64,000 nucleotides of DNA from Stenotrophomonas maltophilia (GTDB lineage: Bacteria; Pseudomonadota; Gammaproteobacteria; Xanthomonadales; Xanthomonadaceae), in the NCBI RefSeq assembly GCF_001676385.1, contig NZ_LYVJ01000008.1, positions 124,001 to 188,000 on the forward strand. Reading direction: 5' to 3'. Below are positions 47,500 through 57,921 of this stretch, one piece after another. The number at the start of each line of letters is the position of its first letter. The first letter of the stretch is position 1. The notes under the pieces are model-generated. The model had not been told where the DNA came from and ran no database searches. It saw only the letters and a list, made by a program, of their open reading frames with translations. Position numbers and translations under genes: made by a program.

Positions 47500-49445
47500 G
47501 GGGAGGCTCCGGAAGTCGGGCGATGCCTGCGCAGGTCCCGCAATAATGAAGCGAGGTCGGTGCAAGTTCCAGCGTAGCGCGCATCGGCGAAACGCTGGCT
47601 GAGTGCGAGCAGGCCCGGGTCGGGGCGCTGGGCGTGTACCCGCTGTGCCCAATCGCGCGCGGCCTCGTGGGGTTCGCGGGCCAGGCCCAGGCGGGCATAG
47701 CGCCGCCCCAGCCGATGCCAGGCGCGCAGCAGTGGATCGCGTTCGCGCTCGCCGCGGGCCAGCAGCCAGGCCATCCACGCCAGGGCCAGCAGGGCGACGA
47801 CCACGAAGCCAGCGACCAGCTGCCCCGGTCCCAGTTCGTCCAGCCCGAATGGCCTGAGCATCTGCTGCTGGCGGCGGGCGTCGAAGGACAGCACCAGGTC
47901 GTTCCAGCCGCGGCGCAGCCAATCGCCGACCTGTCCCAGTTGCAGCCAGCGCTGCTGCAGTGGCGCGTCCGTACCGGACTGCAGGCGATCATCCAGCGTG
48001 TCGAGGATGCGTTCCGGCGCCACGGCTGCGGTCGGGTCGATCCGCACCCAGCCGCGCTGCGGCAACCACACTTCGGCCCAGGCATGGGCGTCCATGCGCC
48101 GGACGACCCAGTAGTCACCCAGCCGGTTGCGGGTGCCGCCGGCAAAGCCGGTCACCACCCGCGCCGGAATGCCGGCGTTGCGCATCAGCACGACGAAGGC
48201 CGAACTGAAGTGCTCGCAGAAACCCGCCTTGTAACCGAACAGGAATTCATCGACGGGATCGCGCCCTGCCGGGGGTGTTTCCAGCGTGTAGGAGAAATCG
48301 GTGGTGATCCACTGCAGCGCGCGGCGGACAATCGCTTCGTCATCGCCGCCAGCGTCCTGCCGCCATTGCCGGGCCAACGTGGCGGTACGTGGATTGAAGC
48401 CTGCCGGCAGCTGCAGCGCTGCGTGGCGCTGGCCGGGCGACAGCGTGCCGTCGAAGCGCTGTGGTGGCGCCGAGTGCAGGCGCCAGCGGCTCAGGGAGGA
48501 CAGCGAGCGGTCACTGCGCAGGCTCATGTCCGCATCCAGCGTGCTGCCTGCGGGAGCGTGACTGGGCAGGTCCAGCGCCACCAGCTGGCGGCGGTCGGTA
48601 GGCTCGTAGTCGATCTGATAGTCCCAGCCCTGCGCGCCCGCTTCGACCACGGCCGCAGGTCGCAGGCCGCTGGTGCGATCACGGGACCAGCGCCGGCCGT
48701 CGAAGGCGGTCAGCACCGGGCCACGCCAATAGCGCTGCGCGGGGTCGGGCACGGCTCCGAAGAACTGCGCGCGCAGTGCCGGGGTGTCATCGGCCATCAG
48801 GTCCAGCCACTGGCCGGGCTCCATGCTGTCGGACAGGCCAGGGGTACCTACCGCGCGTTCGGGGACGCCCCACAGCGGGGTCGCCAGGCGCGGGAACAGC
48901 CAGAAGCAGGCCAATGCCAGTGGCAGGCCGATCGCCAGCAGGCGGCCAACGCCACGTAGCTGCCCGCGCAACGGCAGGCGGCCCGCGTGGCCTTCATCCT
49001 GGGCCAGGCGTTGCAGGGCGAGCAGCGCGCTGACACCTGCCAGCGCCGCGAGGGCCGTTGTCAGCGGGCCCTGGTCGAGCAGGAACGCTGCAAACGGTGA
49101 GAACAGCGCGAAACCGAGCAGGCTCCGCGCATCGCGCAGGCTGCGCAGTTCGCTGGACTTGATCGCCAGCATCGCTGCCAGCAAAGCGCAGCCGGTATCA
49201 CGCCCCGGGCGGACCATGCCCATCTGCCAGATGATGGCTGCCAGCATGCCCAGTACCAGCAGCAGGCGCGCCGGTACCGGCAGCGTCCTCCGCCAGGACA
49301 GTGCGGCGGTCAGGATCGCGGCGATCGCGATCACGGCGGCCAGCAGCGGTGGCAACTGCAGCAGCAACGGCAACAGTGCCAGCGCGGCGCTGGCCAGGGT
49401 CCAGGTGCGTGCGCTCCGATCGAGCAGGGCGGTCGTTTCAATCAT
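47496..49445 (-). CDS. TgpA-like transglutaminase-domain membrane protein (DUF3488)
   Basis: A 649-residue protein. Residues 1-200 hold several transmembrane helices (DUF3488) and a long periplasmic segment follows. The transglutaminase-like domain has Cys in AGFCEHFSSAFVVLMRNAG, His in RMDAHAWAEVWLP and Asp in WVRIDPTAAV. One more membrane helix lies near residue 555 (LVAGFVVVALLALAWMAWLL). Pseudomonas TgpA is essential there, and its substrate is unclear. It overlaps the upstream DUF58 gene by 8 nt and slp by 4 nt, so all four cistrons are coupled. Confidence 0.9.
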   Translation of the reverse strand: MIETTALLDRSARTWTLASAALALLPLLLQLPPLLAAVIAIAAILTAALSWRRTLPVPARLLLVLGMLAAIIWQMGMVRPGRDTGCALLAAMLAIKSSELRSLRDARSLLGFALFSPFAAFLLDQGPLTTALAALAGVSALLALQRLAQDEGHAGRLPLRGQLRGVGRLLAIGLPLALACFWLFPRLATPLWGVPERAVGTPGLSDSMEPGQWLDLMADDTPALRAQFFGAVPDPAQRYWRGPVLTAFDGRRWSRDRTSGLRPAAVVEAGAQGWDYQIDYEPTDRRQLVALDLPSHAPAGSTLDADMSLRSDRSLSSLSRWRLHSAPPQRFDGTLSPGQRHAALQLPAGFNPRTATLARQWRQDAGGDDEAIVRRALQWITTDFSYTLETPPAGRDPVDEFLFGYKAGFCEHFSSAFVVLMRNAGIPARVVTGFAGGTRNRLGDYWVVRRMDAHAWAEVWLPQRGWVRIDPTAAVAPERILDTLDDRLQSGTDAPLQQRWLQLGQVGDWLRRGWNDLVLSFDARRQQQMLRPFGLDELGPGQLVAGFVVVALLALAWMAWLLARGERERDPLLRAWHRLGRRYARLGLAREPHEAARDWAQRVHAQRPDPGLLALSQRFADARYAGTCTDLASLLRDLRRHRPTSGASP

Positions 49446-50384
49446 GCGGCATCAGCGCCAGCGCGCGCAGGCAAAGGTGGTGATGGCCGGCACCCTGGCC
49501 AGGCCCGAACGGCGGGTGGGCAGGCAACAGCAGGGTATAGCGGCGGCCCTCGCGTTCGGCCAGATCGACCCAGCGTGCCAGCCGTGCGATGCGTGCTTCA
49601 TGACCCAGCGGTGCCAGCGCATGCCAGTCCAGCACCACTTCGATACCGATCGGCTTCTCGTATTCGCGCACCAGCAGCGAGTCGCGCCGCGCCGAGTGCT
49701 TCCAGGAAATGCTGCGGGGGGCATCGCCGACACGGTAGGAACGCAGCTGGTGAAGTTCCTCGCCACTGGCGTGGGCGCGGGTGTGCAGCGGGTCGCTGCC
49801 GCTCTCCGGCAACGGGGGAGCCGTCGATTCGGGCAGCGGATAGACCAGCAGCGGTTGCTCCGGCCATACCCACGACCAGGCCCGCACCAGGCCGAGCGGC
49901 TGGGTGGTGGACAGGCGGATGCGCGGCAGTTCCAGCCAGCCTCGGCGCTCGGTAGGGACCTCCAGCTCCACTTCGCCGCGGCCGTGCGCGGGCAGGGATG
50001 TCCAGGCTTCGCTGCCCGCCAGTTGCAGATGCAGGCCCTGCCGCGCGCGCGGATCGTGCAGTGACAGGTCCACGCGCAGCCGCAGCGATTGGCCGGCGGG
50101 CACCGGTTCGGCGGAGACGGCATCGATCTGCAAGCCGGACAGTTGCAGGTGCGCGGCAATGGCACTGGCAATCGCTGCCGCAGAGAGCAACAGGGCCAGC
50201 AGCAGCGCGGGATTGTTGTTGTAGTTCAGTGCACCCAGCAGCATCGCCGCCAGCAGGGTGGCGACGAACAGGCCGAAGCGGGTCGGCAGCACATAGATGC
50301 GTTGCCGATCCAGCCGTTGCGGCAGGACCTCGGGCCTGCGCGGCCGCGCCAGCAGCTGCAGGCGCCCCCAGCGTGTGGCCACGT

Positions 50385-50388
<4 letters not shown>
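49438..50388 (-). CDS. DUF58 domain membrane protein
   Basis: A 316-residue protein with two N-terminal transmembrane helices (FGLFVATLLAAMLLGALNY and ALLLALLLSAAAIASAIAAH). The conserved DUF58 core HQLRSYRVGDAPRSISWKHS (about residues 213-232) follows, then a VWA-like C-terminal region (GIEVVLDWHAL). DUF58 proteins are encoded with MoxR ATPases and are presumed substrates or partners in assembly of membrane complexes. It overlaps moxR by 4 nt upstream and tgpA by 8 nt downstream. Confidence 0.9.
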
Positions 50389-51338
<950 letters not shown>

Positions 51339-51380
51339 GATCGTCTCGGTTCTGGAATCCACTCGATTATCCATAGGGCA

Positions 51381-53214
51381 ATGCAGGGCGAACAGCGCGC
51401 GCGCACGATATTTCTCTGGTTATGGACGCTGGTCACAGCGGCCAAGCTGGTGGTGGCCGCGCGGTTGCCGCTGTTTGTCGACGAGGCGTTCTATTGGCAG
51501 GAAGGCAGCACCTGGCCGCCGCCTATTCCGATCTGCCCGGGTTGACGGCGTGGATGGCGCGCCTGGGCGTGGAGATCGGTGGCCACCATGTGCTTGCGTT
51601 ACGCCTGCCTTTCCTGGCCGTCGGTGCGCTGTTGCCGTTGCTGGTAGTGCGCATCGCCACGCGCTGGTTCGGCAATGTGGCGGGCTGGCAGGCGGGCAGC
51701 CTCACGTTGTTGATGCCGCTGTCGGCAACGCTGGGCCTGCTGGCGGTGCCCGACGTGCCGATGGCCCTGGCGGCAGTGATCTGCCTGCATGCCGGCGCGC
51801 GCCTGCTGCACAATGTTGATGCCTCTTCGGCGATGAAGCTGGCGCTGGGCCTGGTGATCGGTGCGTTCAGCCACTACCGCTTCATCGGCGTCATCGGCGT
51901 CGGCTTCCTTGCGTTGCTGTCGTTGCCCCGGGGCCGGCGCATGCTGGCTGACCCGCGGGTATGGGTTGCGCTGGCGGTGGGCGTGCTGGCCTGGTTGCCA
52001 TTGCTGGCCTGGAACGCCGACAACCATGATGCTGGCCTGAAGTTCCAGGTGTCGAGCGCCATCCCTGGACATTCGAATGGAATGGCCTGTGGTTCCTGGT
52101 GATCCAGCCGATGCTGGTCACGCCCGTGCTGTGCATTGCGATGTGGAAGGTGGCGCTGGCCGGGACCCGCAGCGGTGGCGGTGCGCGGGTGCAGTGGCGT
52201 TACTTCGGCCTCGTCGGGGGCGTGTCGACGCTGGGTATCTTCCTGCTCGGATTCTTCACCGATGTCGAGCGGATCAGCTTCCACTGGCCACTGCCGGGCT
52301 ACCTGGCGCTGCTGGTGGCGGTGCCGGTGGTGCTCAACGGCTGGCCGCGCTGGTTGCGCAGGACGGGTTGGTGGCTGGCAGGCGCCGGCATGTTCCTGGC
52401 CTTCGGTTACTACCTGATGGCTTCAACGCCCTTGTTGCGCGAGCAATTGGCCGGCAGCAAGTACTATCCGCGCAATTTCGCAGGCTGGCAGCCACTGGCG
52501 GCCGCCGTGCGTGATGAACTGCAGCACATGCCGCCAGGCACGCGCGTGCTGGCCGGCAATTTCAAGGTGGGGGCCGAGCTGGGTTTCCAGCTTGGCAAGG
52601 GAGACATCGAAGTGCTGCCGCATCCGCTCAATGACAAGCATGGCCGCACTGCACAGCTGGCGCAGTGGAACCTGCTGCACGAAGGCGAGCGCAGGGCGCC
52701 GGTGCTGCTGGTGCTTTCGCCCAGCGACCAGCGCTACCGTGATCTTCTGGCGCGCTACCACGCCGTCTGCGAGCAGGTGGGACCGTTACCTGCGCCGCGG
52801 GTGGTCAGCAGCGATCATGGTTTCCAGCGGTTCCTGCTGTTCCGGCTGCCGGCGCACCGTGCGCCGGGGGCGTGCGTGACGCCGGCAATGGCCTGGCTGG
52901 ATGCTCCTTCCAACGGCCAGGAGGTTTCGGGCACGTTCGCCATCAAGGGCTGGGCGTTCAAGGATGGCGTCGGCCTGGCGCGGGTTGAACTGCTGGTCGA
53001 TGGCCGTTCCATCGGCGATGCCCGCTATGGGCGCGAGTTCGACATCCGCTCCGCCTGGCCGGACAGCACTGACCCGCAGCATCCGGCAGTCGGGTTTGAC
53101 GCGTCGCTGGATACTCGTGCGCTGGCGCCGGGGCGGCACTGGCTGGGCCTGCGCCTGCATGGTCGCGATGGCAGCGTGGAACAGTGGCAGGAGCAGCCGT
53201 TCGAGGTTCGTTGA
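51381..53214 (+). CDS. GT39/ArnT-like membrane glycosyltransferase with C-terminal Ig-like domain (two single-base frameshifts)
   Basis: Joined across two breaks this is about 611 residues. The N-terminus has membrane helices and the acidic GT39 motif LFVDEAFYWQEG. Adding a G after 51508 restores RHLAAAYSDLPGLTAWMARL, and adding a G after 52054 restores SERHPWTFEWNGLWFLVIQP. About ten hydrophobic helices follow, then a soluble region. The last 115 or so residues (MAWLDAPSNGQEVSGTFAIKG to QEQPFEVR) look like a bacterial Ig-like or carbohydrate-binding domain, not standard for ArnT. It probably moves a sugar from undecaprenyl phosphate in the periplasm. Acceptor unknown. Confidence 0.85.
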
Positions 53215-53224
53215 GGCCCCTGCC

Positions 53225-53311
53225 TTTGTAGAGTCGAGCCATGCTCGACTGCATTTTCCGGGCCGCCTGCCATTCGGGGCAGAAGCAGTCGAGCATGGCT
53301 CGACCCTACAG
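53225..53311. repeat. Inverted SMAG dimer
   Basis: TTGTAGAGTCGAGCCATGCT, followed by CGACTGC, at 53226 and its mirror GCAGTCGAGCATGGCTCGAC, followed by CCTACA, ending near 53311, separated by about 30 nt, between convergent GT39 and maf. Confidence 0.8.
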
Positions 53312-53312
53312 T

Positions 53313-53882
53313 TCAGGGCACCACGAACCCCGCCTGGCGCAGCAGCCCGCACAACGCGATCAGCGGCAGGCCGATCAATGCGGTCGGGTCGCGGGTGACG
53401 ATGGCTTCGAACAGGCTGATGCCCAGGCCTTCGCATTTGAAGCTGCCGGCGCAGTCCAGCGGCTGCTCCGCGGCGACATAGCGGTCGATCTCGTCCCGGT
53501 GCAGCGCGCGGAAGCGCACTTCGGTCAGATCGATCGCAGCAAATGATTCTCCGTCGCGCGTGAGACTGATGGCGGTGTGGAAGTGCACGGTCCGCCCGGA
53601 CATCGCCGCCAGCTGCGCACAGGCGGCCTCGACCGTACCTGGCTTGCCGAGCGGCCGGCCGTCCACGCCGGCCACCTGGTCCGAGCCGATCACCCAGGCA
53701 CCGGGGTAGCGCGCGGCCACCTGGGCGGCCTTGGCGGCGGCCAGGCGTCTGGCCAGGGCCAGAGGGGGCTCGCCGTCCAACGGGGTCTCGTCCACGTCCG
53801 GACGTGCGCAGTCGAACGGCAGGCCCAGCCGTTGCAGCAATTCGCGGCGGTAGCGGGAGGTAGAGGCCAGGACCAGGGACAT
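53313..53882 (-). CDS. maf: Maf/YceF-type nucleotide pyrophosphatase
   Basis: A 189-residue pyrophosphatase of the YceF branch, which prefers 7-methyl-GTP. LVLASTSRYRRELLQRLGLPF at the N-terminus, the acidic triad region DVDETPLDGEPPLALARRLAAAKA and IGSDQVAGVDGRPLGKPG are family hallmarks; TAISLTRDGE and KCEGLGISLFEAI follow. Start ATG 53882. It is divergent from yceD, the same grouping as in E. coli (yceF-yceD-rpmF). Confidence 0.93.
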   Translation of the reverse strand: MSLVLASTSRYRRELLQRLGLPFDCARPDVDETPLDGEPPLALARRLAAAKAAQVAARYPGAWVIGSDQVAGVDGRPLGKPGTVEAACAQLAAMSGRTVHFHTAISLTRDGESFAAIDLTEVRFRALHRDEIDRYVAAEQPLDCAGSFKCEGLGISLFEAIVTRDPTALIGLPLIALCGLLRQAGFVVP

Positions 53883-53995
53883 GCGACAATACCGGGGCAG
53901 GGCGCCGCAGTCTGGCCTTTCGGCGGCGCCAGCGGCAAGTGTTGTCGAGCCGGTATTTGACAGCAGTCGCCTCGATCCTTAGTATTCAGCGGCTT

Positions 53996-54505
53996 ATGTC
54001 CGCGAACGTGCCCGAAACGCTGGATGCCTGGCGGATGGTTGTAGCGCGAAGGCGCTTCGACGGTCAGGTTTCCTTGGCTGAATTGACCCGCCTGCAGGGG
54101 TTGGTGGCAGATACCGACGGCGAGTGCATCTACTCGCTTGAGTTCGGCCGCGACGACGTCTTGCGGGTATCCTATGTGGAACTGACCATCGACACCGCGC
54201 TGCCGCTGACCTGTCAGCGCAGCATGCAGCGATTCCTGTTGCCGGTGAAGATGACCCAGAGGCTTGGCCTGATCCGCGACGAGGACGAGGAATCGTCCCT
54301 GCCGCCGGATTACGAGGCGTTGCTGGTGCCGGAAGACGGCCAGCTGCGCCCATTGGACCTGGTCGAGGACGAGTTGGTGCTGGCGGTGCCGGTGGTGCCG
54401 TTGTCGCCTGACGGCGAGGCAGTCGACAAGGACTGGGCGCCGAGCGAAGAAGAAGCGAAGCAGGCCAACCCGTTCGCGGCGTTGGCGGCATTGAAGAAAC
54501 AATAG
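53996..54505 (+). CDS. yceD: DUF177 / YceD family protein
   Basis: A 169-residue acidic protein. The family signature [21 protein letters not shown] (about residues 80-100; E. coli has CQRCL) contains one Cys where many homologues carry CxxC. The C-terminal half is rich in Asp and Glu. YceD is nearly always beside rpmF and, in plants, its relatives affect 23S rRNA maturation, so a ribosome role is inferred. ATG 53996 gives [14 protein letters not shown]. It lies 107 nt before rpmF, probably in one transcript. Confidence 0.88.
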   Translation: MSANVPETLDAWRMVVARRRFDGQVSLAELTRLQGLVADTDGECIYSLEFGRDDVLRVSYVELTIDTALPLTCQRSMQRFLLPVKMTQRLGLIRDEDEESSLPPDYEALLVPEDGQLRPLDLVEDELVLAVPVVPLSPDGEAVDKDWAPSEEEAKQANPFAALAALKKQ

Positions 54506-54612
54506 CAGCCGGTTGTCGTCGGCGGCTGCGGCGAAAGCGAAAAGTGTGCTGGGCGCTGGCGTCCTGTGCGACGAAACGACGAAGCAAAACGAACCGAGTT
54601 TGGAGCAATCCC

Positions 54613-54807
54613 ATGGCTGTCCAGAAATCCCGTGTTACCCCGTCCCGTCGCGGCCAGCGCCGTTCGCATGACGCCCTGAGCGCCAAGCAGCTGTCGACCG
54701 ACCCGACCACCGGCGAAGTGCATCTGCGTCACCACATCACTGCCGACGGTTTCTACCGCGGCAAGAAGGTCATCCAGACCAAGACCTCGGCCGTCGAAGA
54801 AGATTGA
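54613..54807 (+). CDS. rpmF: 50S ribosomal protein L32
   Basis: A 64-residue basic protein starting [20 protein letters not shown], unmistakably L32, with the [16 protein letters not shown] segment. It lacks a zinc-binding Cys set, as in other proteobacterial copies. A GGAG-type site (tggagcaatccc) lies upstream. A terminator-like hairpin after the stop separates it from fabH. plsX, which follows rpmF in E. coli, is absent here. Confidence 0.97.
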   Translation: MAVQKSRVTPSRRGQRRSHDALSAKQLSTDPTTGEVHLRHHITADGFYRGKKVIQTKTSAVEED

Positions 54808-54816
54808 TGTGCCGGG

Positions 54817-54848
54817 AAGGCCGCTGCCTCCGGGCAGCGGCCTTTGCC
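54817..54848 (+). terminator. Hairpin between rpmF and fabH
   Basis: AAGGCCGCTGCC, loop TCCG, GGCAGCGGCCTT, then TGCCTTCTTT. Could attenuate fabH relative to rpmF. Confidence 0.75.
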
Positions 54849-54898
54849 TTCTTTCCCGGGTGCGCCGGTGATCGGCGGCCCGCGCAACAGGAACCATG

Positions 54899-55875
54899 AT
54901 GAGCAAGCGGATCTACTCGAGGATCGCGGGCACCGGCAGCTATTTGCCGGAAAAAGTCCTGACCAATGCCGACCTGGAAAAGATGGTCGAAACCTCGGAC
55001 GAGTGGATCCAGTCGCGCACCGGAATTCGTGAGCGGCACATCGCCGCCGACGGCGAAACCACCAGCGACCTGGGCTACAACGCCGCCGTGCGCGCGCTGG
55101 AAGCGGCCGGCATCGATGCCTCGCAGCTCGACATGATCGTGGTCGGCACGACCACTCCTGACCTTATTTTCCCGTCCACCGCGTGCCTGATCCAGGCCAA
55201 GCTCGGTGTTGCGGGGTGCCCTGCCTTCGACGTCAACGCGGCCTGTTCCGGCTTCGTGTTCGCGCTGGGCGTGGCCGACAAGTTCATCCGTTCCGGCGAC
55301 TGCAAGCATGTGCTGGTGATCGGCACCGAAACGCTGACCCGCATGGTTGACTGGACGATCGCACCACCTGCGTGCTGTTCGGCGATGGCGCCGGCGCTGT
55401 CGTGCTGAAGGCTGACGAAGAGACCGGCATCCTCAGCACCCACCTGCATGCCGACGGCAGCAAGAAGGAACTGCTGTGGAACCCGGTCGGCGTCTCGGCC
55501 GGCTTCAAGGATGGCGTCAACGGCGGTGGCACCATCAACATGAAGGGCAACGACGTGTTCAAGTATGCCGTGAAGGCGCTGGACTCGGTCGTGGATGAGA
55601 CCCTGGCTGCCAACGGCCTGGACAAGTCCGACCTGGATTGGCTGATTCCGCACCAGGCCAACCTGCGCATCATCGAAGCGACCGCCAAGCGCCTGGACAT
55701 GTCGATGGACCAGGTGGTGGTGACCGTCGACAAGCATGGCAACACCTCGTCGGGCTCGGTGCCGCTGGCACTGGATGCCGCCGTGCGTTCGGGCCGCGTC
55801 GAGCGCGGGCAGCTGCTGCTGCTTGAAGCCTTCGGTGGCGGCTTCACCTGGGGTTCGGCTCTGTTGCGCTATTGA
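54899..55875 (+). CDS. fabH: Beta-ketoacyl-ACP synthase III (single-base frameshift near 55356)
   Basis: Joined, a 325-residue enzyme that condenses acetyl-CoA with malonyl-ACP to start fatty-acid synthesis. Catalytic Cys116 lies in [13 protein letters not shown]; His and Asn are in [10 protein letters not shown] and [11 protein letters not shown]. After RMVDWT the frame breaks; restoring one C in GGAC^GATCGC gives [20 protein letters not shown] 54899 has AGGA with 7-nt spacing; ATG 54896 is also possible. Loss of FabH would probably be severe, so a consensus error is likely. A hairpin terminator follows. Confidence 0.92.
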
Positions 55876-55907
55876 TAGTGCGGATTACGACAACGTAAAG
55901 TCTTGTC

Positions 55908-55938
55908 GTTACGGCCCCGCGGGGCCGTAACGCGTTTT
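55908..55938 (+). terminator. Terminator after fabH
   Basis: GTTACGGCCCC, loop GC, GGGGCCGTAAC, then GCGTTTT; 33 nt past the fabH stop. Confidence 0.82.
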
Positions 55939-55952
55939 AGGGAGGACCTGTC

Positions 55953-56735
55953 ATGGTTGAGCCCATCGTCATCGAAGGGCAGCGTGCCTGGCTCAAGCAG
56001 TACGGCAAGGGAAGCCGCGCAGTGGCCCTGGGCCTGCTCAGTTTCGTTGCCCGCCGTTTCGATCTCGATGCCCTGCGCCCGCCACCGCATCGCGGCGGTG
56101 ACGCTGCCCGTGAAACCGAGGCCCGTCGCCTGGGAGAGCTGCAGGCACTGGGTGTGAACGTGCCCGACGTGCTGGGCAGCGGCCATGCCGCGCTGGTGAT
56201 CGGCGACAACGGTAGTTCCTTCAATACCTGCCTGCGCGAAGCCGATGATGCGGGCCGCGACCGGCTGGTGATGGCGGCGATGCAGGCCATCGCCGAAGCG
56301 CACGCCCGCGGCGCGTATTTCGGCCAACCGTTGCCGCGCAACCTGACCTGGGATGGCGAGCGGGTGGGTTTCATCGATTTCGAGGAAGACCCGCTGGAAG
56401 TGATGGAACTGGCCGAAGCGCAGGCCAGGGACTGGTTGATGTTCGGCTATGGCGTGGCCAGGTACTACGCTGACCGCCCCGGTCACCTGCAGGCAATGAT
56501 GGCTGAGGCGATGGGGGAAGTTCAGGCGCCGGTGCGCGAGCACGTGCACGCGATGAGCGGTCGCCTGCGCAGCCTGGCCCGGGTGTGCATGAAGCTGGGC
56601 CGTTCAGCGCGCGCATTGGCCCATTCCATCTTCATCACCCATGGCGCCAGTACCGTCGGCGTCCTGATGCTGATCGGGCTGTGCGTAGATTTCTTCGCCG
56701 ATGGCGAACTGGACGTCCTGCAGTTGTTCTGCTGA
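55953..56735 (+). CDS. Kinase-like membrane protein inserted in the fab cluster
   Basis: A 260-residue protein. The N-terminal part resembles atypical protein kinases of the Kdo/RIO kind: ETEARRLGELQALGVNVPDVLG, then HARGAYFGQPLPRNLTWDGE as a degenerate catalytic loop and VGFIDFEEDPLEVM with the metal Asp. The usual HxDxxxxN becomes a G-Q-P-L-P-R-N pattern. A C-terminal hydrophobic segment (GASTVGVLMLIGLCVDFF) may anchor it. Strong AGGGAGGA site before ATG 55953. Flanked by a terminator and a palindromic repeat, so it is probably an independent unit. Substrate unknown. Confidence 0.7.
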   Translation: MVEPIVIEGQRAWLKQYGKGSRAVALGLLSFVARRFDLDALRPPPHRGGDAARETEARRLGELQALGVNVPDVLGSGHAALVIGDNGSSFNTCLREADDAGRDRLVMAAMQAIAEAHARGAYFGQPLPRNLTWDGERVGFIDFEEDPLEVMELAEAQARDWLMFGYGVARYYADRPGHLQAMMAEAMGEVQAPVREHVHAMSGRLRSLARVCMKLGRSARALAHSIFITHGASTVGVLMLIGLCVDFFADGELDVLQLFC

Positions 56736-56744
56736 TGGCTGATC

Positions 56745-56785
56745 GGGGTCAGATCCCTTTTGCGCAGGAAAAGGGATCTGACCCC
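56745..56785. repeat. Palindromic 40-nt repeat, copy 3 of 3 (GGGGTCAGATCC family)
   Basis: GGGGTCAGATCCCTTTT, loop GCGCAGG, AAAAGGGATCTGACCCC; a perfect stem between the kinase-like gene and fabD. Confidence 0.8.
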
Positions 56786-56895
56786 GTCGCCCCTGCCCGT
56801 CAATGCTCCATACGCCTGCATACGCGCACGTACAGACGACACAGCGGATTCGCCCTTATCATGGCCCGCTTCGATTGCAACAAGCGGATGACCGC

Positions 56896-57840
56896 GTGAC
56901 CGAATCCACCCTCGCTTTTGTCTTCCCCGGCCAGGGCTCGCAGTCTGTGGGCATGCTGGCCGAGCTGGCCGAACTGCACCCGCAGGTGCGTGAGGCCTTC
57001 ACCGAGGCATCCGACGGTGCCGGCGTCGACCTGTGGGCACTGTCCCAGGGCGGCCCGGAGGAAATGCTCAACCGTACCGAATACACGCAGCCGGCCCTGC
57101 TGGCCGCGAGCATCGGCGTGTGGCGTGCCTGGAATGCCGTGGGCGGTCCGCGTCCGTCGGTGCTGGCCGGCCACAGCCTGGGCGAGTACACCGCCCTGGT
57201 CGCCGCCGGCGCGCTGAGCCTGCATGACGGTGCGCACCTGGTGCGCCTTCGTGGCCAGCTGATGCAGGACGCTGCACCGGCCGGTGTCGGCGCCATGGCG
57301 GCCGTGCTCGGTGCCGAGGATCAGCTGGTGCTGGACGTCTGCACCGAAGCAGCGGGCAGCCAGGTTGTGGTGCCGGCCAACTTCAATTCGCCCGGCCAGA
57401 TCGTGATCGGTGGCGACGCCGATGCGGTCGACCGTGCGCTGGCGCTGCTGGCCGAGAAGGGGGTGCGCAAGGCGGTCAAGCTGGCCGTCAGCGTGCCCTC
57501 GCACACCCCGCTGATGCGTGAAGCCGCCAACCGCCTGGCCGAAGTGATGGCCGGTCTGTCCTGGCAGGCGCCGCAGTTGCCGGTGGTGCAGAACGTCGAT
57601 GCCCAGGTGCACGACGGCGTGGATGCCATCCGCACCGCGCTGGTCCAGCAGCTGTACCAGCCGGTACAGTGGACCGGTTGCGTGCAGGCCTTGGCCGCGC
57701 GCGGCATCGTCCGGATCGCCGAGTGCGGTCCAGGCAAGGTGCTGACCGGCCTGGTCAAGCGCATCGACAAGGCCATCGACGGCCGTCCGCTGGCCACTCC
57801 GGGCGACTTCGAAGCCGCCCGCGAGGCTTGGTCGGCCTGA
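56896..57840 (+). CDS. fabD: Malonyl-CoA:ACP transacylase
   Basis: A 314-residue enzyme that loads malonate onto ACP. LAFVFPGQGSQSVGMLAEL opens the fold. The nucleophile Ser94 is in GHSLGEYTALV and His204 in SVPSHTPLM; the Gln/Arg pair is in GQG and VRLRGQLMQ. The start is GTG at 56896, giving MTESTLAFVFPG; no in-frame ATG fits. It lies 81 nt before fabG. Length matches E. coli FabD (309). Confidence 0.96.
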   Translation: MTESTLAFVFPGQGSQSVGMLAELAELHPQVREAFTEASDGAGVDLWALSQGGPEEMLNRTEYTQPALLAASIGVWRAWNAVGGPRPSVLAGHSLGEYTALVAAGALSLHDGAHLVRLRGQLMQDAAPAGVGAMAAVLGAEDQLVLDVCTEAAGSQVVVPANFNSPGQIVIGGDADAVDRALALLAEKGVRKAVKLAVSVPSHTPLMREAANRLAEVMAGLSWQAPQLPVVQNVDAQVHDGVDAIRTALVQQLYQPVQWTGCVQALAARGIVRIAECGPGKVLTGLVKRIDKAIDGRPLATPGDFEAAREAWSA

Positions 57841-57921
57841 TTTCCCTGTTCCTTCCGACCGCACCGGTCGCCGTTGCAAGCGGCACGGGTGCGGCGGTCG
57901 CCCCAGCCCGAGGAAAACATC

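Noticed and set aside
55300-55420. Programmed frameshift in fabH
   Set aside because: There is no slippery heptamer or stop-proximal signal, and six other identical-type losses in the window point to a common artefact.
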